Under the pieces are notes generated by a model, which was not told the DNA's origin, ran no database searches, and worked only from the letters and a program-made list of their open reading frames with translations. Shown piece after piece: positions 1 to 12,800 of a stretch of DNA of 64,000 nucleotides. The stretch is from Elymus sibiricus (taxonomy: Eukaryota; Streptophyta; Magnoliopsida; Poales; Poaceae): positions 430,629,379 through 430,693,378 of the forward strand of contig CM077676.1 of assembly GCA_039707655.1 (NCBI GenBank), in the 5' to 3' direction. The position numbers were made by a program, and so were the translations under genes. Within the stretch, counting starts at the first letter, position 1; every line of letters starts with the position of its first letter.

Positions 1-641
1 CTTGTTACTATTTTATGCTGCTAATCTGCACTCTTCTAATGCTGCAAGACGCCGCAAGATGCTAGTCTTTGATAGGCTAGGTTTTCCCTTCTATTCTGGC
101 ATTTCTGCAGTATAGTCCACAGATACAGCCCTTCATTTGATACCGATGCATAAATAGAATAGATCTGATGTATGTCTTGGAAGTACTTTGGATGAGTACT
201 CATGGTTGCTTTGCTCCCCTTTTTCCCCATACTTGATTGCTGCGACCAGATGACGGAGCCCCGGAGCCAGCTGACCCCATCGACGACTACTGCTACCACA
301 GTGGAGCCTACTACTACGTGGACACCGACGACCAGGAGTAGATAGGAGGCTCCCAGGCAGAAGGCCAACGCCTTTTCGATCTGGCTGTCGTTGTTTTGCT
401 CAGCCTTCTTAAGGCAGCCTTGTCTAATTAAGTCTGTACTCAGATACTGATGCTTCCGCTTCCGCTTGTGTAACTTGAGCTTATGTATTCGAGCCCTCGA
501 GGCCCCTGGCTTGTAATATAAAGCTTGTATTATTTTATTTTGTGTCTAGAGTTGTGTTGTGATATCTTCCCGTGAGTCCCTGGGCTTGATCGTGTGCATT
601 TGCGTGTATGATTAGTGCACGGTCGGGTCGGGGGCGTCACA
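1..641 (+). mobile_element. 3' part of the 5' LTR of Gypsy-type element C
   Basis: This stretch is repeated at 5791-6431 at a constant offset of 5790. I counted about 25 mismatches and no indels over 641 bases (about 96% identity). It ends in gtcaca and is followed four bases later by a Met-type primer binding site, so it is the downstream end of a 5' LTR in plus orientation. The start of this LTR lies left of the window. The short ORFs here are not protein genes. Confidence 0.8.
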
Positions 642-644
642 AGT

Positions 645-657
645 TGGTATGAGAGCC
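645..657 (+). other. Primer binding site (tRNA-Met type) of element C
   Basis: The sequence tggtatgagagcc differs by one base from the usual plant Met-type primer site tggtatcagagcc and begins four bases after the LTR end. This position is standard for minus-strand priming in LTR retrotransposons. The single mismatch suggests an old or decayed copy. Confidence 0.7.
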
Positions 658-865
658 GACTGCATGTAGGAAGCCCCTTTCCAACTCCTTGGCCGAAGTT
701 GAGTCTAGTCTTTGAAAAACTGTTTTACTAACATGGTTGTGTGGCTTATGGGCCCACGTCGCCAATGGGTGGTATTAGGATCTTTTATTCCTCTCCTATA
801 CTCTGGGATTTTGACCTCTCTTCTTTTCGTGTTAAAGATTTTGCTAACTCTAACATTAGGTTCTC

Positions 866-1135
866 GTGATCACATCAACCCGGAGAGCTGGATTATCTGC
901 AACGTTGCTCATTTTGAAGTCTTCCAATATTGACCTCATTCTAGAAATGGATTGGTTGAAGGCTCATACTGCTTCAATCGAGTGTGCCTCTAAAACCGTC
1001 CAACTCCTACACCCTGCGGATGGGATAGTAAACTACTATGCTCGTCTTATTAGATCATCATTGCCAAGTCATCTTGATTTACAGTGCTTGATCATCATTG
1101 GTTCATATCTCATTTCAAATTCCACTTCAAATTAA
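866..1135 (+). pseudogene. Fragment of Gypsy pol, protease region
   Basis: The frame contains DLILEMDWLKAH followed by a short spacer and a C..KTVQL stretch. This resembles the block after the catalytic site of Gypsy retropepsins, usually written as ID-V-ILGMDWL. Only about 60 residues are recognisable, roughly 880-1035. No gag, reverse transcriptase, RNase H or integrase follows, and LTR-like sequence begins soon after. The element has therefore lost nearly all its coding region, probably by one internal deletion joining the protease to the second LTR. A functional peptide is not expected. Confidence 0.6.
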
Positions 1136-4100
1136 AATTTGAATGGCAAGTGAAATTTGAAGTTGCACAAAAGTTGCTGAAAAATAGTTCATCATTTAGC
1201 AAAAATTCCATAACATATATTTGTTAAGGAAAACAACATTACTTATTTGCTTAGATGGGCTATAGCAATTTAAACAGTGCCATTTCAGCATTTTAAGATG
1301 CTATTTTATTTGTGAAAAATCCATTTGGATTCATCTTGCATCCAAACTTTTTGTGGCAGTGCCAAAAATCAAAGAATTTATGTGGTCTAGTCCCACATTT
1401 TTCGAAAGTGATTTGGTAGCTCAAAATAATTCCTAACAGTCTCTATTTTAAAATAAAAGGGAAAAACAGAAAAATGGAAAAGGGAAAAAGGGGCAACGGC
1501 CTCTGGCCTAAAGGCCCAGAGCCGGACCAGCCCAGCTTCCTCCTCCTCCTACCTACTCCCCTTGCGTGTCGGCGCCGCCATGGACAGGAGCTCGCCTCGC
1601 CGCCGCTCCTCGACGCATGCCTCCACCGCGGCGATGGGAGAGGATAAGGGCGACCCCAACCACTCCTCTGGTTCCCCCCTCGCTCACTTTCCCTTTCTCC
1701 CTCGTCCTCTCTAGCGCTCGGGAGGAGCTTCCGACGCAGCCACCGCCGCGCCAGCTTCGGTCCCGCGGCCACCGGCATCCCCGCACCAGGAAAATTTGAT
1801 TGGGGGGTGCGACGTGCTCCACCACATCATCTACGCCCTCTAGCTCAAACCGGAGACCCCTGTTGCGGCGGATCGACCGCCTCCTTCCTCGGACCACCGG
1901 CGGCGTTCTCCTTCGATCCCGACGCCCCTGCTGCTACTAAACCTCCAACGAGCCGCCTTGAGCTCCTCTGGTGAGCTCCGCATCCGAATCCCCTACTAGC
2001 TTGCTCGATTTGCTGCTGCTACTAGCTGCCGTTGCTCTGGCTGCCACTGTGGCCGTCGCGCTCCACGATTCTGACCCCCTCTGCTCGAGCGCATGGCACC
2101 AACGCGCTCCTGGAGTCCCGTAGATGCCGTCGGAGCCTTTAGATCGCCCGCTCGCCTCGCGCATCGCCGTTTCCGTCGGAGCCCGAACACAACCGCTGCT
2201 CGTCGTCATCGCTCCGGCAAGCTCTGACCACCTCCACCGCTGCTGTTCGCATCAGTAGACGCGCCTGCTCTCGCCGGTTCCGTAGGAACAAATGGCGCGC
2301 AAAACGGTTGCCCGTAGCGCATTTCCAGCGGTGTCCCGAGCGCGCCGCCATCGGTCTGGTCACCGGCGTGCGCGCTGGCATTTAAACGCCGGTGGGACCC
2401 GCGCGTGAGGTCACTGACACTAACCCAGCTCTAATTAGCCACTGACACGCGGGCCCTTGTACTGTAGCAATTAAACTAAATAAGTTAAATCAGCTAATGA
2501 ACTAAGTCACTAACCAACTAGGCCCACGGCCTAATTAAATTAGTTAGACTAACCTAAGCGCCGTTAAACTAACCTGAGACTGACTGCTAGGTCCCACTGG
2601 ACCCAGTTGACCAGTCAAACCTGCTGGCTGGGCATTGCCAGTCAGTGACAGGTGGGACCCCCTGGGCCCCATTGACCAGTCAGCGGGTCAACGTTGACTG
2701 TTGACTGGGCAGTCAACGGGGCCCACTGTCCGCCTCTGGGTGCATCTCTGGGTGCACTGCACCGGGTGCACCTAGCAGTTTAAGTGGGATTTTCGGATTA
2801 AAAATAATTCCAGGATTTTTTAGAAATGATTTAAAACTTTGGAAATTCGTAGAAAATAATCCGTAGCTCGGATGGAAAAGTTTTCTACATGAAAGTTGAT
2901 CAAAAAAATCCAACGAATCCGAATATGCCATCCTCATACTTGTCACCTGCCCACAACACTGCAAACATGGAACCTTCCCCTCCGGTTCATCTGTCTGACA
3001 GATGCCTAACATCAGGAAAATATTCCCAGATATTTTCCCGCTCCGTCTGTAGCACTTAACATTGCATTTGGTCACCCCTGCATTGCATATTGCCATGTTT
3101 TGCTCTGTGTTGCATTTATTTGCCGTGTATTTATCTGTTTCTGCCCCCTCTTCCCTTCGGTAGACTCCGAGACGGACGATGCTATCGAGTACGACTACAT
3201 TCCTGACGTCCAGCCCCTTTCAGCAAAGCTTCCAGGCAAGCAAAATCCCCTTGATCATTCCTATATTGCACATTCTTTCTCTCCCATGCTTGCATTAGAA
3301 TTGCTACTGTATTTGATTGCTCCTATTCTGATGCATAGCCTGTTTTTGTAACTGCGGTTGATACCTTACCTGCTATCCTAAATGCTTAGTATAGGTTGGA
3401 TAGTGATCCATCAGTGGCCCCACACCCTTGTCCGTGTTGCCATGCTTGCTTCCGGATGACTCGATCCGTGTGATCGACGTGCCGAGACAGACACATCACC
3501 GCACACCCCCTTAGTTGTACGACCCTGCAGACCTACTATCGAGTGCCGAGGGTGATACCTCCTACCTCACTCCTGATGATATCTCTGCAGCGAAGCTAGT
3601 CGGTTGTGGGTTACCGAGGGTGATTCCTCTTTCACCACCTCCGATGATGCCTCTGTCGTGCAACCCCTCAAGTGTGAACCCATCGAGGATGATTCCTCCA
3701 TGTTCACCTTGACGGTTACATCGAATGGGAATCCATGGAGGGTGATTCCTCGGATTTCCCCCTTGATGTTACGGACACACTGTTACTATTACCTGTTGCC
3801 CCTTTTACTGTTACTGTTATTGCGGGACTAAAGGGATAGGCGGTACCACCCTGATAGAGGTGGACCTGAGTTCCCGACAGTCTCTTGGGAAGTCGGGTTG
3901 ACCTGGAGGGAACCCGCGAGATATTTACGTGGCACGGCCGGGCAGGGAGACCATCCAGGAGAGGGATGGGCCTGGCCCTTGCCGTAAGTCCACGAGACGG
4001 GGCGACGGGGTCACATGATCGTGGTTCTTTGCTCGTCTCCGCGAGCTCCCAATACACTAACGGTTTGGATATGTTATCTGAGTAGGCCTTTGGCCTTTTC

Positions 4101-6431
4101 GCACTAACCACCACGCGAGTTAGCACTCAGCGTCGTACGATTCTTCCGAAAGCTCTGTCAGACATCCAATTCAGCATTGCGGCCGGGACGGACCGGCGCC
4201 ATCCAGGACAGGGGTGGTGCCTGGCTTCACCCTGCACGCAACGACCCGGAGTGCAAAGGGCGATGGGCCCAAGACCCCTGAGCGCTTAGGATGTAGACCA
4301 GCGGGGACTTCTCTGTGGAGCCTAGGTAGGACTACGTCGTGTCGATCAGCCGAGGCCCGAGACGGACGCTGCTATCGAGTACGACTACATTCCTGAGGTC
4401 CAGCCCCTTTCAGCAAAGCTTCCAGGCAAGCAAAACCCCCTTGATCATTCCTATATCGCCCATTCTTTCTCTCCCATGCTTGCATTAGAATTGCTACTGT
4501 ATTTGATTGCTCCTATTCTGATGCTTAGCCTGTTTTTGTAACTGCGGTTGATACCTTACCTGCTATCCTAAATGCTTAGTATAGGTTGGATAGTGATCCA
4601 TCAGTGGCCCCGCACCCTTGTCCGTGTTGCCATGCTTGCTTCCGGATGACTCGATCCGTGTGATCGACGTGCAGAGACCGACACATCACCGCACAACCCC
4701 TTAGTTGTATGACCCTGCAGAGCTACAATCAAGTGCCGAGGGTGATACCTCCTACCTCACTCCTGATGATATCTCTGTAGCGAAGCTAGTTGGTTGTGGG
4801 TTACCGAGGGTGATTCCTCTTTCACCACCTCCGATGATGCCTCTGTCGTGCAACCCCTCAAGTGTGAACCCATCGAGGATGATTCCTCCAAGTTCACCTT
4901 GACGGTTACAGCGAGTGGGAATCCATCGAGGGTGATTCCTCGGATTTCCCCCATGATGTTACGGACACACTGTTACTATTACCTGTTGCCCCTTTTACTG
5001 TTACTGTTTTTGCTGGACTGAACGGACAGGCGGCACCATCCCGGTAGAGGTGGACCTGAGTTCCCGACAGTCTCTTGGGAAGTCGGGTTGACCTGGAGGG
5101 AACCCGCGAGATATTTACGTGGCATGGCTGGGCAGGCAGACCGTCCAGGAGAGGGATGGGCCTGGCCCTTGCAGTAAGTCCACGAGACGGGGTGGCGGGG
5201 TCACAGGATCGTGGTTCTTTGCTCGTCTCCGCGAGCTCCCAATACACTAACGGTTTGGATATGTTATCTGAGTAGGCCTTTGGCCTTTTCGCACTAACCA
5301 CCACGCGAGTTAGCACTCGGCATCGTACGATTCTTCCGAAAGCTCTGTCAGACGTCCAGTTCAGCATTGCGGCCAGGACGGACCGGTGCCATCCAGGACA
5401 GGGGTGGTGCCTGGCTTCACCCTGCACGCAACGACCCGGAGTACAAAGGGCGATGGGCCCAAGACCCCTGAGCGCTTAGGATGTAGACCGACGGGGACCT
5501 CTCTGCGGAGCCTAGGTAGGACTACGTCGTGTCGATCAGCCAAGGCCCGGCATTACCGAGAAAAGTGTGTCCGGCCAGAGTTAATCGAGCGTGTTGGGTA
5601 ATAGTAGTGCACCCCTGCAGGGAAGTTATCTATTCGAATAGCCATGTCCACGGTAACAGGACGCTCAGTGTAGTATCCCGATCTACTACAAGCAGAACTG
5701 GATACTCGTGTTGCTTATTTAATATGTTAGCTTCGGGATCGCTTTCTCGCAGGGAGTCGACGAAGGATCTCTGGGCTTTGCTACTATATACTTGTTACTA
5801 TTTTATGCTGCTAATCTGCACTCTTCTAATGCTGCAAGACGCCGCAAGATGCTAGTCTTCGATAGGCTAGGTTTTCCCTTCTATTCTGGCATTTCTGCAG
5901 TATAGTCCACATATACAACCCTTCATTTGATACCGATGCATAAATAAAATAGATCTGATGTAAGTCTTGCAAGTACCTTGGATGAGTACTCACGGTTGCT
6001 TTGCTCCCCTTTTTCCCCATCCCTGATTGCTGCGACCAGATGACGGAGCCCCGGAGCCAACTGACCCCATCGACGACTACTGCTACCACGGTGGAGCCTA
6101 GTACTACGTGGAGACTGACGACCAGGAGTAGATAGGAGGCTCCCAGGCAGGAGGCCTACGCCTTTTCGATCTAGCTGTCGTTGTTTTGCTCAGCCTTCTT
6201 AAGGCAGCCTTGTCTAATTAAGTCTGTACTCAGATACTGATGCTTCCGCTAACGCTTGTGTAACTCGAGCTTATGTATTCGAGCCCTCGAGGCCCCTGGC
6301 TTGTCATATAAAGCTTGTATTATTTTATTTTGTGTCTAGAGTTGTGTTGTGATATCTTCCCGTGAGTCCCTTGGCTTGATCGTGCGCATTTGCGTGTATG
6401 ATTAGTGCACGGTCGGGTCGGGGGCATCACA
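1136..6431 (+). mobile_element. Second LTR copy of element C, 5'-truncated
   Basis: The last 641 bases match the LTR end at 1-641, and the segment ends with gcatcaca like the first copy. No clear LTR start (tgt-acaccc type) is visible near 1136, so the left edge is approximate. About 1490-2410 is GC-rich and open in several frames on both strands, but has no recognisable domain and reads like LTR sequence. After the LTR end the next five bases are ctatt, a candidate target-site duplication that cannot be checked because the other end is outside the window. I see no gene in this stretch. Confidence 0.6.
3170..5549 (+). repeat. Tandem duplication, two units of 1,190 bp, inside the LTR
   Basis: Bases from about 3170 recur exactly 1190 bases later; for example gacggacg occurs at 3171 and 4361, and atgttatctg at 4071 and 5261. 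The copies differ by scattered substitutions and show no frame-shifting drift in spacing. Each unit also contains shorter degenerate repeats built around cgagggtgattcctc. The ORFs of 60-173 codons in each unit are paired shadows of this duplication and have no domain. Confidence 0.85.
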
Positions 6432-7037
6432 CTATTGCTATAAGCTATTACTCCTTTATACTGGTCACGACAGGCGACATTCGAATCTTTGGTACAGATT
6501 TGATACTCGAGATAGTGGAGCCAGCCAAGATGACTCAGAACTCCCTACAAGTAGTCAGATTCCGCCAAGAGAATGGTTATGATTCTCAGTATGGTTTTGA
6601 ACCCGGAGAACATGCATCTATTTGAGTAACCCGATGTAAGGATTAAAAGGTTCGTGTCCACCAAGGAAATTTGTTCACAACTCCCTTGATACTATCAGTG
6701 CTGGATTGGAGAATGTCATGTCAATTGGAAATCACTCCCGGACTTTTGGAAATATGACATATTCCAGTCAGGATAATATATCAGATGAGACATCAGATAT
6801 GACAAAATTGGAGTTAGGGTAAGGATGAACATATGAGGGAAGACCTGTCAAAATGTGGGATACGGTGAAGCAAACCACCCTAGAGCAAAGTAATCAGATC
6901 ATATGAAATTCAGTGGGAACATCATATAAAGGAAAAGGATACCCAAGTTGGACACGGTCTCTTTAAGTCAGAATATTCATACTTGTTCCCTGAGCAACCA
7001 AATCTCGAGGACGAGATTTTTGTAAGGGGGGTAGGTT
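6432..7037 (+). mobile_element. 3' end of the internal region of LTR element B, with polypurine tract
   Basis: The stretch ends with ctcgaggacgagatttttg and a G-rich tract aggggggtaggtt (7025-7037) directly before an LTR start. The same arrangement recurs at 36737-36770 in element A, so A and B belong to one lineage. The 6398-6625 ORF starts inside the LTR of element C and has no recognisable domain. I see no coding domain here. Confidence 0.65.
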
Positions 7038-9850
7038 TGTGACACCCCGATTTTTGGCCCGGTCTATTTCTTTTGGATTTCTTTGGACTTTTATTTGGAA
7101 TTTCTTTTCTGTGGCTCTGTGGTCTTGAAACCTGGGAAGAACATCTCTTCTTCCTCTCCCAAGTGGCTTGTCACTCTCAAATCTTTCCCAATGCCATGTC
7201 ATTTCCATCTTAGCAAAACTCCAAATTCTTTTCTTGGGAATATTTCTATTTCTATTAAAGGAATAACCCTGTTTGCTCTAGGTTGTGAAGCAACCTATAT
7301 TTCTGTCATTACCAAAATTCCCACAAAATTCCCAAAATTCCTTTGGACCATATGTACCTTGGATATGTAAAAATATTCAAGATTCCATGCTCATGGTGAG
7401 CACACCATCCAATCTTTGCTTCTGGTCATAATTTCAATTTGTGAAGCAACTATATTTTATATGGCTTCATAAATTCTGAAATTTTATCAGGACATTCTCC
7501 CATCTATGTAACCTCACTACACCAAATTTGGGCTCATTTCATTCATCCAATATTTCTCAATAATTCCCCCAAGTTTTTGTCCAGAGGAAAGCATTGTGAA
7601 GCAAGTACCATTTTTATTTATCCAAATGGTATGAAAACTTTACAGTGCCTTCCTATGTCCAAACCATTATCCTCCACCAAATTTCAGCTCAATCCAATCA
7701 TCTATATGAGTGCACCTTCCATTTTCATGTTTCTGTCCAGTGGGGCAGTTTGTGAAGGAAGTGCTAGCTAACGTCTTCCATTTGAGCTAAAAAATTGCAA
7801 GGATGGTCATCCTAGTGATTGATCACCCTCAGCAAAATATCAGCATCTTTCACCAAGTGTATCTTCCCCACTCCAGTACAAACACCTTCTGCCAGAAACT
7901 TAGGTAATCTCAAATCAATACATTTCTTGCCCCCTTATCTCTTCTAAAGCTCATGAGTCACTTCACTGACCTTTACCCAACTCCAAGACATGCTTTTGCC
8001 GCCCAGAGCGCACCACGTGCCCCTGTTCACGCGGTGACCACGCGTCCGGCATGCCCTTATGCGTGCTCTGGACATTGGGGCCCTCTACCACCGTCCCTTC
8101 GTCGAGCCCTCGCCACCGCACCGTGTCTAGCAGCTCCGCAGAAGCCACGCGCTCGCTACCAGCCCTTCCCCCTCCTCTTCCTTCCTCCTCGTGCCACGGC
8201 AGCCCCTGCCCTCGCCGCACGCGTGCGCACAGTGCCTTGGTGGCCGACCGGACGTCTCTCATCCCGCGTCTTCGCCCACCACTAGCTCTCACTCGTCACC
8301 ATCAATCCCTCCTCGCGAGCCCACGTGTACGCGGTCGCGTCAGAACGCCAGCCCACGCATCCGTGGCGGCTTCCGGACACGACCGAACCCTCTCGACCTC
8401 ACCAAGCTCCTCCTCTACCTCCCAGCTTCCTCCCCGACCCCTCTACCCATCCCCGGAGCCCCTCCCCGCTCGCCATTGCCGCCATGGCCGCCGCCTCTGC
8501 CCGCTCGAATTAGAGCAAGGCAGTGCCCCTATCCCTCTCATTTCACCACCAAGGAATCCCCTCGGCCACGGAGGAGCCCTGCCCAACCTTCTCCCCTCCT
8601 ATCCTCGGCCATAGCGCCATGCCCACCGCCGCCCGAAGTCACCGTCTGCCATGGCGGAAACCCTGCTCGGTCCTGAGCTCCCTGGCGCCCATGGAGCATG
8701 CAGGCGGGTGCGGCTCGGTCCCATGAGCTCGCCGGTAGGCCGAGCGCCACGGGAGACGGCCGGAGCCGCCGGCAAACCTCATCGGGTGCCGCTCCTCCCT
8801 CGGCCGAGCGTGGGCACGGGACGAAGAAGACGACGCCCCCAGCCTACGTGTGGGCCCCGCGGACCCACCGGTCAGCTGCACCAGGGCGTTGACTCCGGGC
8901 CCGCGAGATTCAAGTGGAGGTGCACTCCACAGAATACGTTTTCATATTTCGAAAGCGTACTCTAGTGCAGTTTTAGTAAGAAACGCGTTTTCTCTGTTCT
9001 GAAAGCGTATTTCAGCGAAGTGCGCTTTCTGTTTCTAGCCGCCGGCCGAAACCTTTAAATTGTGGGCGTTCGTCCATTAACGGCAAAAATGAACACATTT
9101 TTATTTGATTTCTGACTAACGAATGAACGGCCGTATCTCCGCAACCGTAACTCCGATTCAGGTGATTCAATTGCCCACGTTCTCTATTCATCGAGCCCGT
9201 TCTGGTGGTACCATTTTCATTATGTTTTCACACTGTGAAATTGACCATTTTGCCCTTGCCCTCTGATCAGCTCCGCCGAGAGAGAAATGTTTCCGGCAAA
9301 AAATTTCGCGAGCTTCTCGCACTTCTTCCTGATGAATCCTTCATCCCCATGCAAGCCACAATAGCCACTTGCATGATGGCATTGTAATAGCCTTGGTTTT
9401 CACTTGAATGTTTGAATAATTGTTTGCTGATTTAATTATTTTGTAAATGCTATGTATATGCTTGTGGATTCATGCTCATCCCTATGCCATGTTCATGTGC
9501 ATCCATATATTTACTTGCTAGTAGTATTATTCTAATGTTTCATTCTTGTATTCAGTTCATATGCTAGTGATCATGATATGCTCCCATGAATAGTTATGGT
9601 TTGTTATGCAAATACCTATGATATTCATGATCATCTCTATGCCATGCTCATTTACATCCCGTAGACTAAATGATTTATTGTTGTTGATGTTATGATAAAT
9701 GGTTATATTGCACATCCATGCTTATGTTGACATCATGCTCATATGCACTATTATTTCATCATGTTATTTTGTTATGGCTCCGCTCATCACCATTCAAATT
9801 GAACCTGACATTAATCAAACTTGAACACAGCTGTTGGCTGAGTCATGGTG
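7038..9850 (+). mobile_element. Partial 3' LTR of element B, interrupted by element A
   Basis: It starts with tgtgacaccccg after a polypurine tract and continues with sequence distantly similar to the LTR of element A. Shared features include gtgaagcaactatatttta, a GC-rich middle part and repeated aaagcgtatt motifs. It stops at 9850, where element A begins with tgttacacc. The GC-rich ORFs at 7953-8965 on both strands overlap each other, are rich in P, R, S and A and lack domains, so I do not annotate them as genes. Confidence 0.6.
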
Positions 9851-12800
9851 TGTTACACCATGGTTTTTGCTCCTCGTTTTTTTTCCTTCGCGGGATTGGA
9901 CTCCCGTCTTTTTTCGGTGTTATCGGATTTTCTCTCGTTCTTGGGTATATGAAGATGGTCATTTAGCCTTGCCTTTCCCATCAGACGAGAGATTCTCTTC
10001 AATTCAACCTTCCCACCCAAAATATATTCTCAGGATTCTGCCACCAAAACCCTACCTTCCGAGTTACCGGAAGGGAAACCCTAATTCCCGCAGTTACAAA
10101 GGAACCCCAATTTCCTTTGATTTGTTGCCTCCCAAACTTTTCCTAGAGACTCTCCTATACCTATAAACCATGGATATGCAAAAATATTGCAAAGTCATTT
10201 GCAATGTTTTTCATTTGAAATTAATTCCTTTTTCTGCCAGTTTAAGGAATTAAATCCAGAAAAATATTTATCCATCTCCAAAGTTCATGAAAACTTGTGG
10301 AGATATTCTTTGTGATCATATTGAGCTCCCATAAAAATATTGGCCATAATTAAATAAGGGAAATTGCATTTTCCTATTTAAAGCCAATAATGCACTTTGG
10401 GCACTTTCCAAAGGAACTACCATTTTGGTAGCTAGGAAAAATCCAAAATAATTTGTGGAGCTTCTCCTATCCATATCTTCACCATTTCCATCAAAACCCC
10501 AAGTTCCATAGTTCAAGTTTTGAGCACATCATCCAATTCTTTTTTCTGGACATATTTTGAGGTTGTGAAGCAACTATATTTTATATTGCTTCAAAATTCT
10601 TGAAATTAACCCAGGACCTCACATTCCCTATATGATGTGAGCATGCAAAAATTCACATCATTTTATTTAGCCAATTTCTCCCAAAAATTCCATCTAGTTT
10701 CTGTCCAGCAGAAAGCTCTGTGAAGGAAGTACCTTCATGGGGCATCCAAATGAGCTGAAATTTTACCAGAATATCATAATGTCCACATAACCTCCCTACA
10801 CCAAAATTCAGCTCATTTCATTCAACCATTCAGCACAACTCCAACTTTCTCATTTCTGTCCAGTAGGGCACTTTGTGAAGGAAGTGCATGCAAACAAGGT
10901 CCAAATGACCTCAAATTTTGCAAGCATCTACTCCTTCCTATCTCATTTCATGTGACAAAGATTCAGCTCCTCTGCTTCATCCATTTCTCCAGAAACATCC
11001 ACCCAAGTTTGATGTTAGAATTTGTTTTTGCAAACACCTCTCACCTCAGAGCCACCCAGCTGGTTCCAGCAGCTTCCCTCGTCCATTTGAGCAGTGATTC
11101 ACCTGTTGGACAAGGTGTGACGGATAGACTGGCACCAGAGCGTTCTATGCACATGGTGACCACGCAGAGGCCGTGCGGAAACGGCGCTCTGCGCACTGTC
11201 CTCGTCGGCCAGCTAGCTGCAGTCGGCCGTGGCTCGTCCGGGCATGTCCAGCGGCTCCCCTGCGTCCACGCACCCCTCATCTAGCTGCTTCCCCCTCTGT
11301 TCCCATCCTCGTCGGACGAAGACAAGCGCCACCATATGCGCACGTGTCATGGCCATCGTCTTCTTCCCCTGGCCTCTTCCTCTCGAGCCGTCATCTCCCC
11401 CTAAAGCTCATCAGGTTGGCACCTCTCCCCGCTTGCCACCTCGCCGGAGCTCCAGTGCGGTGATAAGGGTGCCATGGCGGCCGTGCTTATCTCCCCGCTG
11501 CGGCCGCCTATAAATAGGTCCTCCCCGGAGCCCCCAGCCATCCCCAAGCACACCAGTAGCCTCCTACCCTTCCCAGCTCCCTCCTGGATGACCCACTCGA
11601 GCTCTCCCTCCCTCAATTCTCCCCATGGCCGCCATGGCCATCATCGGCCCTCGCTTAAATTCGAGCGGTCCTCTGCCCCATTGCCACGACCGAGCTCACC
11701 AGAGACCTCCCCTCGACGAGGCAGTTCTGTTCTACACTTCTCCCTCCCATTCCTACTACCACAGCCCCGTTTCCTTCATCGCCGTTAACCCATCCACCGC
11801 GGGCAAGGCCTCGCTTTCCTCAGATGACATGGGAGCCCGTGGTGTGGTCTCCTGGACGCGGCTCTGTTCCCCGAGCTCGCCGGTACCCGGAGCGCCGGAA
11901 ACGGTGGCCGGAGTCGCCGGGGTTCTGCCTGTCCGGAGGAAGAAGGAGAAGGCAGGAGGAGAGAGAGATAGCCGATGGGCCCCGCTTGTCAATGACACAG
12001 ACGGCGGGCCCGGTCCCTTAAGTGGAAACGTATTTCCAATAAATACGCTTTCCAGTGCGAGTCACGTACTCAATAACGGCTTCGGGCCAGAGTACGTTTT
12101 CGCTTAACAGAAAGCGTATTCTTGAAAATGCGTTTCCTACTTCAGCCGGCGCCAAAACCTCTAGTTAGTGAATGTTCGCCCGTTAAGAGCTACAGTGGAC
12201 ACTATTCTGTCCACTTTTCTGCCTAACGAACGAACGGCCCTAACTTCGCGACCGTAACTCCGATTGAGGTAAATCCAATGCCCATGTTCTCAGTTCGTCG
12301 AGCTCATTCTGATGACATCACTTTCACAATGTTTACACTTTCTGAAAATGCCCATTTTGCCCCTGCCCTATATTCAGCCCCTCGTAGAGGGAATCTTCTC
12401 CAGTGCGTTTTTCCGCGAAGTGATCACACTTCTCCCCGGTGAATTCATTGACCCCCAGGGAAGCCGACCAGCTGATATATGCCCTAAAGCATTGCTCTGT
12501 GTTATCTTGCGTGTTTAATTAATGAATATGCCTGTGTCAGAAATAATTAAACTCCTGCTAGTTTGAATTTGCTATTTACATTACTTGCTAATGCTCATCA
12601 TATTATCGCACTAGTGACTCGTAGGTGACATTACGGAGATAGGTTGTTATGTTTTCATTGTGCATTACTATTGTTATTGCAATGATTAAGAATGTGACTT
12701 AATAATGACAACCTCCTCCGTTGGCTGGATGGAGTCATAGTGCCACCGAGCCAAGCTCATTAGTGCAGCCACATTTACCTTTATGGGAAGGCCCTAACTT

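Noticed and set aside
1443..2381. Overlapping ORFs on both strands
   Set aside because: Same kind of GC-rich LTR body; all frames are open through composition.
3515..5601. Paired ORFs of 60-173 codons
   Set aside because: They come in pairs because of the 1,190 bp duplication and carry no recognisable motif.
7953..8965. Several long overlapping ORFs on both strands
   Set aside because: GC-rich LTR sequence with Pro, Arg, Ser and Ala-rich products in several frames at once and no domain or splice pattern.
11173..12107. ORFs around the element A TATA box
   Set aside because: Repeated in the 3' LTR at 37997-38592 with frame differences, and without domains.
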